Source of the DNA: Leucocoprinus leucothites
Taxonomy: Eukaryota; Basidiomycota; Agaricomycetes; Agaricales; Agaricaceae
NCBI GenBank assembly: GCA_013368445.1
Contig: JAACJO010000004.1
Span: 1,054,001 to 1,118,000, forward strand
Direction of reading: 5' to 3'
DNA length: 64,000 nt
In this document: positions 1 through 11,578 of the stretch, one piece after another
Position numbering within the stretch: position 1 is the stretch's first letter
Layout of the letters: every line of letters starts with the position of its first letter
Made by a program: the position numbers and the translations under genes
Notes under the pieces: model-generated
Databases searched by the model: none
Seen by the model: only the letters and a program-made list of their open reading frames with translations
Told to the model about the DNA's origin: nothing

Positions 1-7
1 AAGAGAT

Positions 8-1618
8 CTAGGGTAATGGAAGTGGACCAGGCTTGTCAGGATAAGCAGAATGGAAGTCAGAAAGAAGTTCAGTCACATGCATAAGTTTGGTAGCAGGTAA
101 CCACGAAGATTCTTCATCAGTATCTTCATATCCCAACCAGATGACCTTGTAAAGAAGTTTGCATGTGTGATGTTGATCAATCTTCAAGTCTACAATGCAG
201 GTGATCTCATACTCTGGCTCACCATCAATGACAATGGGAGCAGGAGCCAGTTCTGTGCAGTCAGCAAATGGATTGGGTGTGGTCAGCTCAAGCATGGAAA
301 CGTGGAAGACAGGATGAACAGCATGCATGGGAATCTAGAAAGTGAAGGGTGAACAAGTGAGAGCCAGGTTGAGCAATGATTTTGTATGGACTGAGATATT
401 TTCCGGAGAGCTTCTTGGATGGACAGTTAGTACAGAAAAATTGAGCTTTCACAAAAACTTTCTGGCCGACTTTGAACTCTGGGGCTGGTAACCAACATGC
501 ATCAGCAGATCATTGGTAGCATTCTTGAGCAGTGGCTATCTCAGCCTTGAGAGTCATATGTAATTCATCAAGGTTGACTGCAAAGTTGCGTGTGCAAGCT
601 GATGCTATATCATGGTCAGGATGGACTGTAATGTTAGGGTGATAACCCTTGTTGGTGAAGAAGGGCGAAATTCCAGTGGTAGTACTGGGTGCATTGTTAT
701 ATGCAAATTCTGCAAGTAGGAGGAGTTCGGACCAATTGTCCTACTAATAGTTGCAGTAAACCCAAAGGTACTGCTCTAGCATTTGGTTAGTTCATTCCAT
801 CTGTCCATCACCTTCAGGATGATAACCAGATGTGAAGTGAAGGTGCATGTCCAGAGCTGTGCTGAGGGAATGGAAGAAATGTGAGACGAACTCTGAACCA
901 CAATCAGAAGTGACATGAGAAGGAACACCATGCTTAGAGAATATGTAAATGACAAATAACTGTGCTAGTTCTGCTGAAGTGATAGTGTTGTGGGTCAGAA
1001 TGAATACAGCCTGTTTGGAGAGTTGGTCAATGATAACAAGGATAGTGTCAAAGCCAGATAAGGAAGGGGGTTTCTTGATGAAGTCCGTTGAAATTGAATT
1101 CCAAGGGCATTCAGGAATGGGAAGTTGCTTGAGGTTACCATATGGCTTATCATGTTGAGACTTGGATCACATGCAGGTAATGCAGGATTTACAGAAAGCC
1201 TTGACCTGAGATCAGATGTCAGGCCAGGTGTACTCGCATCAGATGAGTTCGAGGGTCTTGTTCTGACCAAAATGGCCAGAAAGGACATGATCATGTTTGT
1301 ATTGTAGAACTCTGAGTTGAAGGTTGTTGATGTCAGGTATGTAGATCCTGTTGTTGAGCTGAAGGAAACCAGTGGAATCAACTGACCAGCAGCCTTCAGG
1401 ATGAGTGGTATGAGCAGATGTGATCGGGTCTAAAGGAAGTGAGGCAAGGATATCAGAGTGAAGTTTCTTGAGATATAGTATGGTGGCAGTATGAAGGAAA
1501 GGAGTGGAAAAATAAGTAGCTCGAACTGAAGCTGATAACTGTTCATGCGAAAATACAGGATGGAAATTGTGAGGATTGACTGAAGTGTAGCCATTATTCC
1601 CCCCTTTAGGGTAGACAT
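8..1618 (-). pseudogene. Gypsy A integrase with C-terminal chromodomain
   Basis: In order: an integrase zinc region (HDHVLSGHFGQNKTLE, then CKSCITC), the catalytic core (STDFI for the first Asp, TSDCGSEF for the second, GQME for the Glu), and a C-terminal region ending in a chromodomain in the last 106 residues (EPEYEI, YKVIWLGYEDTDEESSWLP). The role would be cDNA insertion, with the chromodomain steering it to histone-marked chromatin. The frame carries stops, for example one before SQVKAFC and one after CITCM, so the protein is dead. The chromodomain segment itself is still open (8-328). Assignment to chromoviral gypsy is firm. Confidence 0.85.
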
Positions 1619-1622
1619 CCCA

Positions 1623-2880
1623 TCATCTAGTGAGAGTGTCAGGCCTGGTTCTGAGTTGGCCAGGTCGGAAACAGATAATGAGGTTGAACTGTGATATGAA
1701 CTCAGACCAATGAGCCTGTTGACAAGTTAGGATCTTCATAGTGCAGAAGTATTCCAGGTTCTTGTGATTGGTAACAATGTCAATAGGGAGTGGGGCTCCT
1801 TCAAGGTAATGCCACCAGGTGCAAAAAGCCTTGAAGATAGCAAGGAGCTCTTTGTCATGAGTGTCATAGTTTAACTCAGCCATGTTGAAGGTGTGGGAGT
1901 GGAACGCAATCGGGTGAACTTCATTGTCATCCACGACAATGGAAAGGATGGCAGCAAGTGCATAATCGGAAGCATCAGTCTCAATGATGATCTGAGTGTT
2001 GGGTATCCAGTGAGTGAGTATAGGAGCAGTGGTGAACACTTCTTTGAGGGAGTTAAAGGCTTCATGATATCATTCATCGAAATTCCACTTAGATGCTTTT
2101 TGGGTGAGGCACATAAGTGGGATGATGATATTGGAATGGTTGTAAATGAAGCATCAATAGAAATTGGTGAAACCAAGAAAAGACTGTATGTCTTTGACTT
2201 TCTTTGGTTCAGGCCACTCCTAGATGATTTTGATCTTGTCTTTCGACATTTTAAGACCAGCTGGTGAGAGGATATACCCAAGGTATTCAACAGAATCGGA
2301 ATGGAACTTGCATTTTTCTGCTTTAGCATATAGGCCATGCTTGTGGAGCCACTTGAGGACATCTTGAACATGTTTCTTGTGTGTGTCAAGGTCATCAGAG
2401 TAGATGAGGATATCATCATGATAAACTGTGACACATACATCGAGGAGGTCAGAAAAGATATTGTTCATGAACTGCTGGAAGGCTGCGGGTGCATTGGTGA
2501 GTCTGAAAGGCATAACCAGCCATTCAAAAGATCCATAGTGGGTCCTGAAAGCTGTTTTCCATTCATCTCCTTCAGCAATCCAAATGAGGTGATAAGCATG
2601 TCGAAGGTCTATCTTAGTGTAGATGCAGGCTTTGCAAGGAGAGTCGAGTAAGTCAGAAATGAGTGGGAGCAGGTAGCAATCCTTCTTGGTGATGCAATTA
2701 AGGCTGCAGAAATCGACACAAAGTCATAATGAACTGTCTTTCTTCTGAACAAAGAGAATGGGTGCACCATGAGGCAAGGAAGTGGGGCAGATAAATCTAA
2801 TAGATGGGTATTTGTCGATAAATTCATGGAGCAACTCAAGCTTGGATGGAGATAATGAATAGATAGTGCCAATAGGAGGT
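1623..2880 (-). pseudogene. Gypsy A reverse transcriptase and RNase H
   Basis: The RT fingers and palm read in order: [43 protein letters not shown], then the catalytic [12 protein letters not shown] (YxDD present). The thumb/connection and RNase H follow, with ETDASDYALAAIL (first Asp), HDKELLAI (Glu) and TNHKNLEYF, where gypsy RNase H usually has TDHKNLEYF. That Asp-to-Asn change is a G-to-A transition. Several stops and shifts separate the segments (open stretches at 2220-2513 and 1623-2039). The role would have been minus- and plus-strand cDNA synthesis. Confidence 0.87.
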
Positions 2881-3292
2881 TAAGCACCTTTTCAATATTG
2901 ATTTTGAGATCATAAGGGCGATGCAGCGCAAGGCTATCAGTGCGAGCTTTGCTGAACACATCAGCAAATTCATGATATTTGTCAGGCACTTTAGAAAGGT
3001 CAATTGACTCATCAGAAACCTGAGCCAAATTGGTGGAAGCAGATGGCGAGCTGAGATTGAGGTGGAAGTTTACTGAACCAGGAAGGCACAAAGCATGAAT
3101 ATATGCAGCAGTGTTGATGATAGAGACATGAGGAGCTGTTGCAATACCAGAAGTAGACATAGAAGTCCCAGAGGATGGTGAATTCAGAGGAGGAGTGTCA
3201 GCCATTGGGCTAGGAGTGGGTGACAATGTAGGAGCCACTATGGGAGTGGATGTGACATGGGCAGAAGGGGCAAGATTATCCTGCAAATGCAA

Positions 3293-3620
3293 TCAGAAAG
3301 ATATACTGCTTGAAACCCAGTCAATCAATGGATTGTAGTGGGTGAGCCAGTTATGTCCTAGTACCACAGAGCAGGAAGAATCAAGCCAAGTGACATAAAA
3401 GTCAATAGTCATAGATTCACTGGTAGAGAAAGTAACAGGAAGGTTCACAAGTTCAGTAATGTAACTATTCAACAATCCATCAAATAGGTGAAGCTCGATA
3501 GGAGGTAAAGGTGAGGTTGGAAGAGAGTGAGTGTGGACGAAATCAGAATCTATGAAGCAATGAGTCGAGCTGGAGTTGATGAGAGCACAAAATGGTGTCC
3601 ATTGAATATTATTGGATGAG
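3293..3620 (-). pseudogene. Gypsy A retropepsin-like protease
   Basis: An aspartyl protease fold is recognisable from ALINSSSTHCFIDSDF, where gypsy proteases have an IDSGSTHCFID-type active site, and from the flap and hydrophobic C-terminal signature VVLGHNWLTHYNPLIDW. The active-site D-S/T-G reads N-S-S here. Both changes (Asp to Asn, Gly to Ser) are explained by G-to-A on the coding strand, so the enzyme would be inactive. It lies between gag and RT, as expected for the family. Confidence 0.75.
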
Positions 3621-3724
3621 CAAATGAGAGAGGAAGTGAGAGAAGCAATAAGAGAATTTGGGTCAGAAAGAGCGGATGCATTGAGGCAGAGGAGACTCTC
3701 TGGTACACAGATGAGCTCAATGTG

Positions 3725-5534
3725 ACCTCCAGTCTGTGCAGAGTCCTGAGGGTTGCCCTCTATTTTTCTGGACTCTTTTCAGAGTTCTTAGGTGGAGCTG
3801 CTTCGACCTTGCAGATCTTAGCCCAATTTTGTTTTCTGTGGCAATTCTTGAACTTGTGGCCTTTGCCACTGCAGAATAGACAGAAATCTTTGTCAAGGCG
3901 TCATTTTTGCTCCTCGGGTGTCAGTTTGCCATTTTGGCTGAGTTTGCTTGAGAGGTCAAATTTCAGCGTAGGGTATTGGGTACTAGATGTAGATGGAGCA
4001 GGGGTGTTGGATTTGGTTAATGGAGCTTGTAACTGAGTGTGGTTGCTGTTGTTGTTACTGTTACTGTTCTTGCCTCAATTGTTGTTATTGTTGCCAGGTT
4101 GAGACTGGCCGCATGGTGGGTTTGGGTTGGAAGTATTGGAGGTCAAGGGTTTGTTGGGCTGCTTCCAACTGAGAGAATTGGCAGTGTCCTTCTCTGCAGC
4201 ATAGGCATGAACACATTCACAGTCATGCTCCCAGTAGCATCTATTGTAAACAATAGCCAAATGGTGCATTTCTTCAAAGGTAGTAGGTTTGCCCTGCTCA
4301 TGGGTACTGAGAGGGTCTTGGATGCAGTTTGGAAGTCCCTTGTAGTAACGATGGCAGAGGACCTCATCATTCCAACCAAGTTGAGATGTGTGTTTGAGGA
4401 ACTCGATGTTATAAGTGGCAATTTTATCACCTGGTTTCATACAAAGGGTATCAAGCATCTTGGCTACTTCTCCCTTTGGGTTGGCAATGCCAAAATGCAT
4501 ACAAAGCTCACAGACAAATGCATTCCAATTGTTGAACCAGTCATGGAAGACACCCTGTTCTTCCTGAGTAAGGCCGACTTTGAACCAGTCAAGTGTGACA
4601 CTGGTGAGGTAGGTCATGGCAAAATTGACTTTCTGATTGTCATGCTGAAACTGAGTGGGACTGGCTTGGAAATAAAGATGGCATTGGATTAGGTAAGTGT
4701 TGAGTTTCTTGGGGTCAGAACCACTAAAAGTGTCTGGGAGGTGAGCCTTGTTGACATGAGTCTAGTTGGCTTGTGCAGCCACTTGGTGATCAAGATTGTC
4801 AGCAAGCCTACCCAAGGCATCAGCTAGACGATCATTGTTGGGATCCTGTTGGGGAGCTCAGGGATGCAGTACCCATCAAGAAGGAAGAGGCTCATTATCA
4901 GAAGAGTGGAAAGGGTCCTCAGGATCATTGTCATCAGGGTTGCTAGGACCACTGGGAGAGCTGTTATAGACGGGTTCATTGTCTTTATCATTGCTGTTGT
5001 GATCCATAGACTGATTATCAGCAGAGTCTGGACCATCAGAGTCACCCAGTTCCGAAGGGTTGGATGGTTCTCTGTCAGATGGCAGACTGCCAGGTGGGGT
5101 AGGAGTTCTGGGAGGACAGGTATTTTGAATGTGACAAGGAGGCAGTGGAGGAGAACTAGCAGATCAAGGAGTTTCTGGGAGATTGGGATTAAGATGATGT
5201 GAACAACAAGCATGGATACTGATATGAGGACTATCATCAGTAAGATGAGAAGAGCCTAGGACAGGAGGAGGAGCATGAGAGCATTTCTGCTCTGGTTGTG
5301 CAACAGTGGAGGTCTTGCCCTTGATAGTGCAGGTGTTGACCATGATGACAGAAGTGCGAGTGCAACAGTAGAATCTGAGTCTGATAATACTGTTAAGCAT
5401 GCAAACACTACAGATGGGGAACTGACATCTAGGACTGGATAGACAGAGGTGGGACAGAGGTAAGGCAGGAGCTGGTCGCTCAATGCAGGAGCAGGTTGTG
5501 GCCTCAACTTATGTGTTGTGCCGACTACTGACAC
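3725..5534 (-). pseudogene. Gypsy A gag with zinc knuckle
   Basis: The clearest part is 4075-4617, a Retrotrans_gag-type capsid segment (WFKVGLTQEEQGVFHDWFNN, EVAKMLDTLCMKPGDKIATY, YYKGLPNCIQDPL). It is followed by an Asn/Pro-rich linker and one knuckle, CLFCSGKGHKFKNC (CX2CX4HX4C), near 3830-3870. The N-terminal third (about 4824-5534) is low-complexity, Ser/Pro-rich and frame-broken. The gag protein would form the cytoplasmic particle and package RNA. The start codon cannot be fixed because the 5' part is degraded. Confidence 0.75.
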
Positions 5535-5845
5535 TTGACCCAGATTTCAGACAAGGAAAAAGAGCAGAGGATGAATAGAGAGCAGAGAGAACACTAGCGT
5601 ATCACTAAGTTGATTATCAGACTGAGGAATTCAAGTACAAAGTCATGCTACTTATATACAATGTGGAATATAGGATTGGATAAGAAAGTAAATGGAGAAA
5701 TAATTAAAGTGGAGTCTGCAAATTTTACAAGGCTAGAAGATATAAAATTTACTATTAAACAGTTGTCAGAAAATTTGACAAGGCGGTATGAATTAATAAA
5801 ATAGAAGATGTCAGAATAAGTCCAAAGGTGAAAGACCAATAAAAA
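5535..5845 (-). other. A/T-rich leader, possible 5' LTR remnant of gypsy A
   Basis: There is no coding signal. On the minus strand it reads a TATA-like GTATATAAGTAGC near 5650-5665, then a pyrimidine-rich stretch with CTCTCTGCTCTC just before gag, which is what the end of a 5' LTR plus leader could look like. No second LTR copy is in the window to compare, no TG/CA ends or primer-binding site are convincing, and the junction with the copia fragment at about 5845 is not sharp. The LTR reading is tentative. Confidence 0.35.
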
Positions 5846-6730
5846 CTGATGTAACTGATATGTGAAAGTAGATAGGAGTTCATGAAAGTAATACCAAGTT
5901 CAAACCGTCAGCTGTTCTTGAGGATTGGCTCATGACAGACTGGGAAAGCAAAATAGTATGGGCTTCAAGGTCCTGTTTGACCTGGACAGAGAGGAGGAAT
6001 GTAGTGGCTCCCAAATCGCACAATTTGAAGTGTTTCTGCAGCTCTAGCACTGTGGCATCCATGGTAGCATTATTCTTTGAAACAAGGGTGATATCATTGA
6101 TGAAAACAGGCACTATGACCTTGACTTCACCCTTGTAGTAGATGTAGATGGAACTGTCACTCTGGAGTTGTTTAAAGCCCAGGGAATCAAGTACAGTGTG
6201 TAGCTTCTTGTTCCACTACCTGGCTGATTGTTTGAGGCCATAGAGTGACTTGTGCAGCTTGCAAACGATGTTTGGGCCTCCCTGGTGATATCCTTCAGAC
6301 TGCCTCATGTAGATGTCCTCATCCAGCTCTCCATAGGTGAATGCAGAGGAGATATCCACAGATCACATTTTGAAGCCTTCCTTGGCTGCCAAAGCAATAA
6401 TAAGGTGCAGGGATGCAGGACGAAATGTAGGGGCAAAAACCTTGGTGTAGTCATAGCCAGGATGCTGGGAATAGCCCTTTGCAACAAGCCTAGAGCAATA
6501 GTGCTCAATAGACTGGTCTGGGTTGAGTTTCAACTTGAAAACCCAGCCAGGCTTGATGATTTTGGCCCCAGGAGGTAGCTCAACAAGCTCCCAGGTCCCA
6601 TTTGCAATTAGAGTCAAAATTTTGGTGTTGCAGGCTTCTCTCCACTTGTCAGCATCCGGGGCCTTCATAGCAACCTTGTAGTTGCGAGGGTCAGGCCCAG
6701 AAACACTTCCAGCAAACTCTACAACCTCAT
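5846..6730 (-). pseudogene. Copia reverse transcriptase (truncated)
   Basis: Recognised from WREACNTKILTLIANGTWELV, KPGWVFKLKLNPDQSIEHY, RLVAKGYSQHPGYDYTKVFAP, VDISSAFTYGELDEDIYM and KSLYGLKQSAR. The catalytic motif reads VFINDITLVS where copia RTs have a YVDD-type motif, so the first catalytic Asp is Asn (a G-to-A change). In-frame stops lie before SVDISSAF (TGA at an Arg position) and after KQSAR (TAG at a Gln position). The frame runs out about 20 codons past ILLSQS, before the RNase H domain. Confidence 0.85.
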
Positions 6731-6836
6731 AGTCAGCATCAACATAGTTTCCTTGCTCCTGGTCCTTTGGAGGGAAGAGCAGAGATTTCCCCAGTAGCCA
6801 GTAGGCTGTCCTGGGTGCTGGAGGTCGTGTGGAGCG

Positions 6837-8110
6837 TCACTGAGGCCGTGGGGGCTGCGCAAGCAGTGTAGGAACCTGAGGAGGCATTCTGGGAGGTGCT
6901 GGACCGATAGGAGTGGCATAGGAGATGTCAGAATCATCAGAGTCCGATGGGGAGTCACCAGATCGAAGAGGAACACTAGGACCAGCCTTGGGAGTCTCTG
7001 GAGCATCAGAGGGCTCTACAGATGGACTGGGAGGCAGGGATTGCTCCTCAGACTTGGGAGAGTGACTGGGAGACTCTGGAGGCTGCTGGGGCCGAGCTGG
7101 TGCTCTAGGTGGCTCAGGAGGCTCAGATCGACGTTCTGGACGCTGGTCAACATCACCCCCTTCATCTGAGAGCGGTGGAAAGCCAGAGGATGGAGGAAGT
7201 GGAGGAAAAGGTGGAGAAAAGCTACTTGAAGATTGAGGAGGTGCTGGAGGTCCAGGGGGCGCAAAAGACGGCACATCGTCGCGTTTGGAGCCTGTGAGAC
7301 ATGGAAAGTACCTCTCATCAAAGTCAGCTCGCTCAGAAATGCGAATTTGGCAAGTGGTGGGGTTGTAAAAGAGCCAGCCCTTGTAGCCAGCTGGATAACC
7401 AATAAAAACGCATTTTTCGACATGAGGCTGTAAGGAATTGCGCTTATCTCGCTGTATATGCACATAGGCAGTGCACCCCCATACCCTGAGGTGGGAAACG
7501 TCCGGTTTGCGCTTGAAAAATGCCTGGAAGGGTGTAGTGTTGGGGAGAGGAGCTGTAGGAAGTCTATTCCACACATGGACCATAGAAGCAATACAGTGGC
7601 CCCAGAATGAGGGAGGGAGTCCAGACTCTGCTAACATGGCTGTAATGCGTTCCCCCATAGTCCTGTTGGCTCTCTCAGCTAGGCCGTTCTGCTAGGGCCT
7701 GTTGCGAGTGGAATGATACCTTTCAATGCCACAGTCCTTGGTAAACTGCAAAAATGCGTTGGACATGTATTCACCACCTTTATCATCCTGTAGAGCGCAA
7801 ATTTTCACTCCTAGCTGGTTCTCTGCCCAAGCCTTGTACTCCTTGAATGCTTCAAAGGCTTCTGACTTGGCCCTAAGCAGGTAGACAGCTCGAAAACATG
7901 TAGAATTGTCAATAAACGTCCTCCAGTACTTGTAGCCACTGTGGGTAGGCACTGGGAGCGGTCCATGGAGGTCTGAGTGTACCAACTCAAGTGAGGAGCG
8001 ATTGTGGTTGGCTGAGGGCAGGAAAGGAAGGGAGTGCATGTTTCCAGCAAGGCAGGGCTCACAAACTATGTCAGGCTGAGCTGAGGAGTCGATTTTAAGC
8101 CCAGTAACCA
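6837..8110 (-). pseudogene. Copia integrase with proline-rich tail
   Basis: Starts with GAG-pre-integrase (LSLWHRRFAHHNYADVKKMI, then CEPC) and goes into the integrase core: ELVHSDLHGPLPVPTHSG, DDKGGEYMSNAFLQF, then the GERITAMLAESGLPPSFWG block typical of copia. A TAG interrupts between RNRP and QNG at 7689-7691, where copia integrases read QQNG, a C-to-T change. After the core comes RVWGCTAYVHI and FIGYPAGYKGWLFYNP, then a long Pro/Ser/Glu-rich linker to RT. It would integrate cDNA in the nucleus, but this copy is broken. Confidence 0.87.
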
Positions 8111-9335
8111 GTTCCTGCTGTATCATCTTCTTCACATCAGCATAATTATGGTGTGCAAAGCGACGGTGCCAGAGTGAGAGGTCAGCAGGAAGTGTGGAGA
8201 TGCTAAAAGCGGTCTCAGAAGCAATGGTAGTGCCATTGAGGATAGCAGAGTTGGTGGAATCAATGGAGGCAGTGAAGAGAGTCTCTCCCTTGAGTCTAAA
8301 GGCCATAGAGTGCGAAGAAATGGATATATTGAACCCCTTATTTCGTGTGAGGTATAGACAAGACAGGAGATTACTCCGGAGGTCCGGAACATACAGTACA
8401 CATGAAAACTCGACCGCTCCAGCCATTTTTCGGCCCATAACAGGCTGAAAGACCACTAAACCCATCCCAGCTGAATATATGACAGAGTTGTCTGCTAATC
8501 TGATTGGTATGCGACAGGGGGTATATTTCTTGAACCAATGACGGTGTGGGGTCATATGTGACGTAGCACCTGTGTCTGCAATCCAATGGAAGTCAGCATC
8601 GAGCTGGAGGGGTGGGGAAGAGGCTGGGGAAGTGGGGGAAGCAATAGGAGTGGAGGGGGAGCTTGTACCTGCATTTCTAGCGAATTCTGTGACTCTGCTC
8701 GCTTCTCCGGATGCTGGAAGGGCAGGGGAGCCATCAGAGTCCTCCTGGGCCTTGTTGGCACGGTTTCCATGTCGTTTGGACCGGGGGGGAGCATTCTGAG
8801 TGTCCTCTTGGGCCTTGAGATGATCCTTGTCCTTTCTCCAGCATTTGGCCTCTGTATGGCCGGCTTTGTGACACCAGCTACATGGATCGGTCGATTTCGC
8901 CATTTTGAGGCCTCTGGAGGCGGCAGAAAGTGCAGAGGAGGAAGAGGGAAGGTCTATGGCCCTTCTGCGATGTTGGGTGTCCTCAGTGACAAAGGTCTGA
9001 TGCACAGCAGCCTTGTTAAGTTTGTCCTTGAGGAGGAGAGAGGAAATGAAAGAGGAGTACTCCTCAGTGGGCAGGGCTTGGATCTAAAGCCATAGAAGCG
9101 AGCTCCTCATCCAGGCCTTTGAGGTCAAAGTCATCAGAGCAAAGATTTTGGATCTGCTTCATGCTCTCCTCAACCCTGTTGATGAGGGACTGCAGGGACT
9201 CATCCTCAGCCTTCCTGATGTTGAAGAAGTTGTCATAGGCATTAAAACAAGTGCCAGGATGCCTCTGGAGGTGCACAGCTTGCAAATCTGTCCACATCTT
9301 GACAGGATCATCCCTATCAGTGAAGTGAACCCTCA
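8111..9335 (-). pseudogene. Copia gag and protease region
   Basis: The gag part reads HFTDRDDPVKMWTDLQAVHL and LQSLINRVEESMKQIQ (UBN2-like copia gag). A one-base frameshift near 9080-9090 separates it from SSFISSLLLKDK and the rest. The knuckle is CSWCHKAGHTEAKC (CX2CX4HX4C). The protease follows with WIADTGATSHMT, whose D-T-G triad is intact. The gag N-terminus is missing because G1 sequence starts at about 9336. The stretch 7692-9005 is one long open frame, the least damaged part of this element. Confidence 0.85.
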
Positions 9336-9418
9336 TCCCTCCTTGACCTCTTACCACCACTATCTATTCATTGGTGTGAAGTTAGACATCTAGTGTACAC
9401 CGTTCCTACCTATCTAAC

Positions 9419-11316
9419 ATGGGCAGACGTAAATCTAAAGCTATCGCTCGCGAAATCGTGAACATGGACCTCAACTCTGACATCGCGTCCAGTGATGATG
9501 AACTCGACATGATCAAAGAGGCCCCCAGGCCCTCCACCTCTACCCAGCTGGTCCACACAATGGCAGATTTCAAGGCTCTGGCCGCTTCCATGAGGGCTGA
9601 CATTCAGTTGCCCTCACCCCTTCCCTCGGTGCCTACTGACATTCTGTCACTGGCGCCTACTACTCAGCCTCCAGTGACCTTTGGTCCCAAGGCCCCTCTT
9701 GTTGCTGGTGGTACTACGTACTACCCAGTCCCCACTCCTCCCCCGATTGTGCCATCCACCCCATCGTTCTCCACCAGGACCATGCCTGGAGATGATGCCA
9801 TGGCCAAGTGAGCTTTCAACAGCCTCAAGAAGTTCTTGCACTTCATGCGAGAGCTTCCTGATGATTCCCTCCTTGACGAGGATTATGCCAAGGCATGTGC
9901 TAGCTATCTTGCCAGTGCCATCTATGAATTCGAGATGAGCGGGCATGGGAGTGCATGCATTTCCATGGGCAAACAGTGGGCCAGCTGTGGCTGGACCACC
10001 TTTTGCTCCTTCATGCAGGGCTTCACCCAGTTCAATGAGCTGGAAGCCTCCCCTAAAGACACACGCATCGTCCATGAGGCAACCCATGGATCTGCTGACA
10101 AAGTGGAACCACGTGACATTGACATGGGCTCCCCCAAGGTGCCCAAGCAAACGCCCAAGGCCCCGTGGCCTGCCCTGGCCCATCCCCCCATACCACCCAA
10201 GCAAGTGCCCCCTAAGGTGCACGCTAATGGCCTCCCTCGAGCACCCACAAAGGTACCCATCCCCACTTCTGCTCTGGCACCTCGTCAGCACTCGTTTGCA
10301 AAAGCTGCTGGTTCTGGTGCTTCGGCACCACCCATGTCGCTCATCAAGCTGGCACAGGCAAACCCCTCCCTTGACCCTGATCATGTTGCTGCAATGCATC
10401 AGGCTGCCACTGCCACTGCCGGCTCTGCCAAGAAGCTGCACATGACTACCGCCAGGCCCACCTGCTGCCAACTGTTCCTTGATTTCACTGGGGATGCCAG
10501 TGAGATCACCTATCTCCACCACAAGGCCATGCGCCTCCTCAATAACGCCCTCTTGTGTGCAAAGTCTTCCTTGTGCATTGAGAATATCACCAAGGCATAC
10601 AGCACTATCGCGCTGTATACCTCCGCCATACCCTCAGACTCCAACATCACTGTCATTGAGTCTGCTATCCCCTCCATCTTCACTGCCCCATTCCAGCTGA
10701 AGATGTGCCACCCCAGGTCAAGGTCTTATCTTAAAATCCTCGACATCCCCTTCCAGTGAATGGTGTCCGTATTATGCCAGTTCAGATCACCAATTGCATG
10801 TGACTGTCTCCATTCAGGGACACTTTCGCCAACATTTCATCCGTGTGCATTATGTGCAACTCCCCCAAGGCCAACACTGCAACCATTTGGTTTGACCTAT
10901 GGGACTCTCAGTCAGGAGCTGGCGCCAAGAAGCTCCTCAACAAGTACCTTGACTTCAACGGTATGCAGGCCATCATCAAGCCCACCTGTGCCCACCCTGG
11001 TGTCCCTCAGTGCCAGTGCTGCTGATGCTTTGGTCACTCTACCCCCACCTGCCACAACCGTGCACTCAGGTGTTCCCAGTGTGGTGGCCCTCACTGTAGT
11101 GAGAACCATCACTCCACATTGTCGTGCTATAAGGGGAGTCTGAAGGCAAACCCCCCCATCCTGCCCACACCTGCCGGGGAGCCCTGTCCCCACATCTCAT
11201 GTATCAACTGCAAGGGTGACTATGCAGCTGATGATCGAAAGTGCCTGTTCTGGCGCCACCGGTTTGACTGTGATTGGCTCAGCTATCACAAGGAGGACAA
11301 TAGGAGGCCCTGGTAG
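9419..11316 (+). pseudogene. G1 ORF1 (gag-like, three zinc knuckles)
   Basis: Begins MGRRKSKAIAREIVNMDL, passes an acidic/Pro-rich N-terminal region, a helical segment (RELPDDSLLDEDYAKACASY), a Pro-rich linker, then a conserved C-terminal half with KLHMTTARPT, WFDLWDSQSGAGAKKLLNKY and three Cys/His motifs (CQCC-GH-C, CSQCGGPH, CINCKGDY). The protein would bind element RNA. Damage: TGA at 9809, a one-base loss near 10757 (PFQ instead of PFHMNG) and TGA at 11023 in place of Trp. It is homologous to LINE ORF1 in the C-terminal half. No RT follows. Confidence 0.85.
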
Positions 11317-11560
11317 TAGGTCGTGTACCTGCTTCAATGCATCTTCCAACCCCGTTGGTACATCACTAGGGCCACACATGCATGTAAGCTTACTGTTAGA
11401 GGTCTGTGAGTTGGACTTTAGTTTCATTTCTTTGTTACTATGCCACGTCTCTTTGCTGTTGAGTAGTGTACTATATTTGGACAGGACTTTATCTATTTTT
11501 GTCTTTGTAGTATTTGGTTTAGGTAGTGGTACTTAGGCCCTGTATTATGTTGGCAGGCAT

Positions 11561-11578
11561 GGACTGCAACCAGGCACC
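11561..11578 (+). promoter_or_regulatory. Conserved 3' tail hairpin of G1
   Basis: The 18-nt block has the plan GG-AC-TGC-N6-GCA-CC, here with loop AACCAG. TGC pairs with GCA and GG with CC around an AC bulge. The same plan occurs at the 3' end of the LINEs and of the beta retroposons. It is the best candidate for a shared RT recognition element; the function is inferred. Confidence 0.6.

Larger units (their letters stand above)
1..5534 (-). mobile_element. Ty3/gypsy chromodomain retrotransposon (gypsy A), decayed internal region
   Basis: Read right to left, this holds gag with a zinc knuckle, retropepsin, RT, RNase H, integrase and chromodomain, which is the Ty3/gypsy (Metaviridae) order. 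The window edge cuts the 3' end just after the chromodomain, so the 3' LTR is not visible. Frames are interrupted by many stops and some shifts, so this copy is not autonomous. The integrase region is clearly the same family as the plus-strand gypsy fragment at 50411-51970: both share the HPEGCWS motif, the GHF-QNKTLE zinc region and the MHAVHP-FHVSMLE segment. Boundaries inside the window are approximate. Confidence 0.9.
5846..9335 (-). mobile_element. Ty1/copia retrotransposon, truncated at both ends
   Basis: Right to left the domains are gag (UBN2-like), CCHC knuckle, protease, GAG-pre-integrase, integrase and RT. Integrase lies before RT, the diagnostic Ty1/copia order. The copy stops inside RT near 5845, so RNase H and the 3' LTR are missing, and inside gag at 9335, where retroposon G1 begins, so the 5' LTR is missing. 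Codon and base use are more GC-rich than gypsy A. No duplication flanks it, so both edges are later rearrangement or truncation points. Confidence 0.9.

Noticed and set aside
5570..5840. Small AT-rich ORFs of about 64 codons in the leader region
   Set aside because: They have no motif, lie in A/T-rich sequence on both strands, and are best explained as chance ORFs in a non-coding LTR or leader.
6719..7591. Long overlapping frames opposite or beside the copia integrase tail
   Set aside because: They arise from the Pro/Ser-rich, GC-rich linker; only one frame continues the integrase and RT homology.
9647..10522. A 291-codon minus-strand frame over G1
   Set aside because: It is a shadow of the G1 ORF1 frame, with Gly/Arg-rich composition and no recognisable motif.
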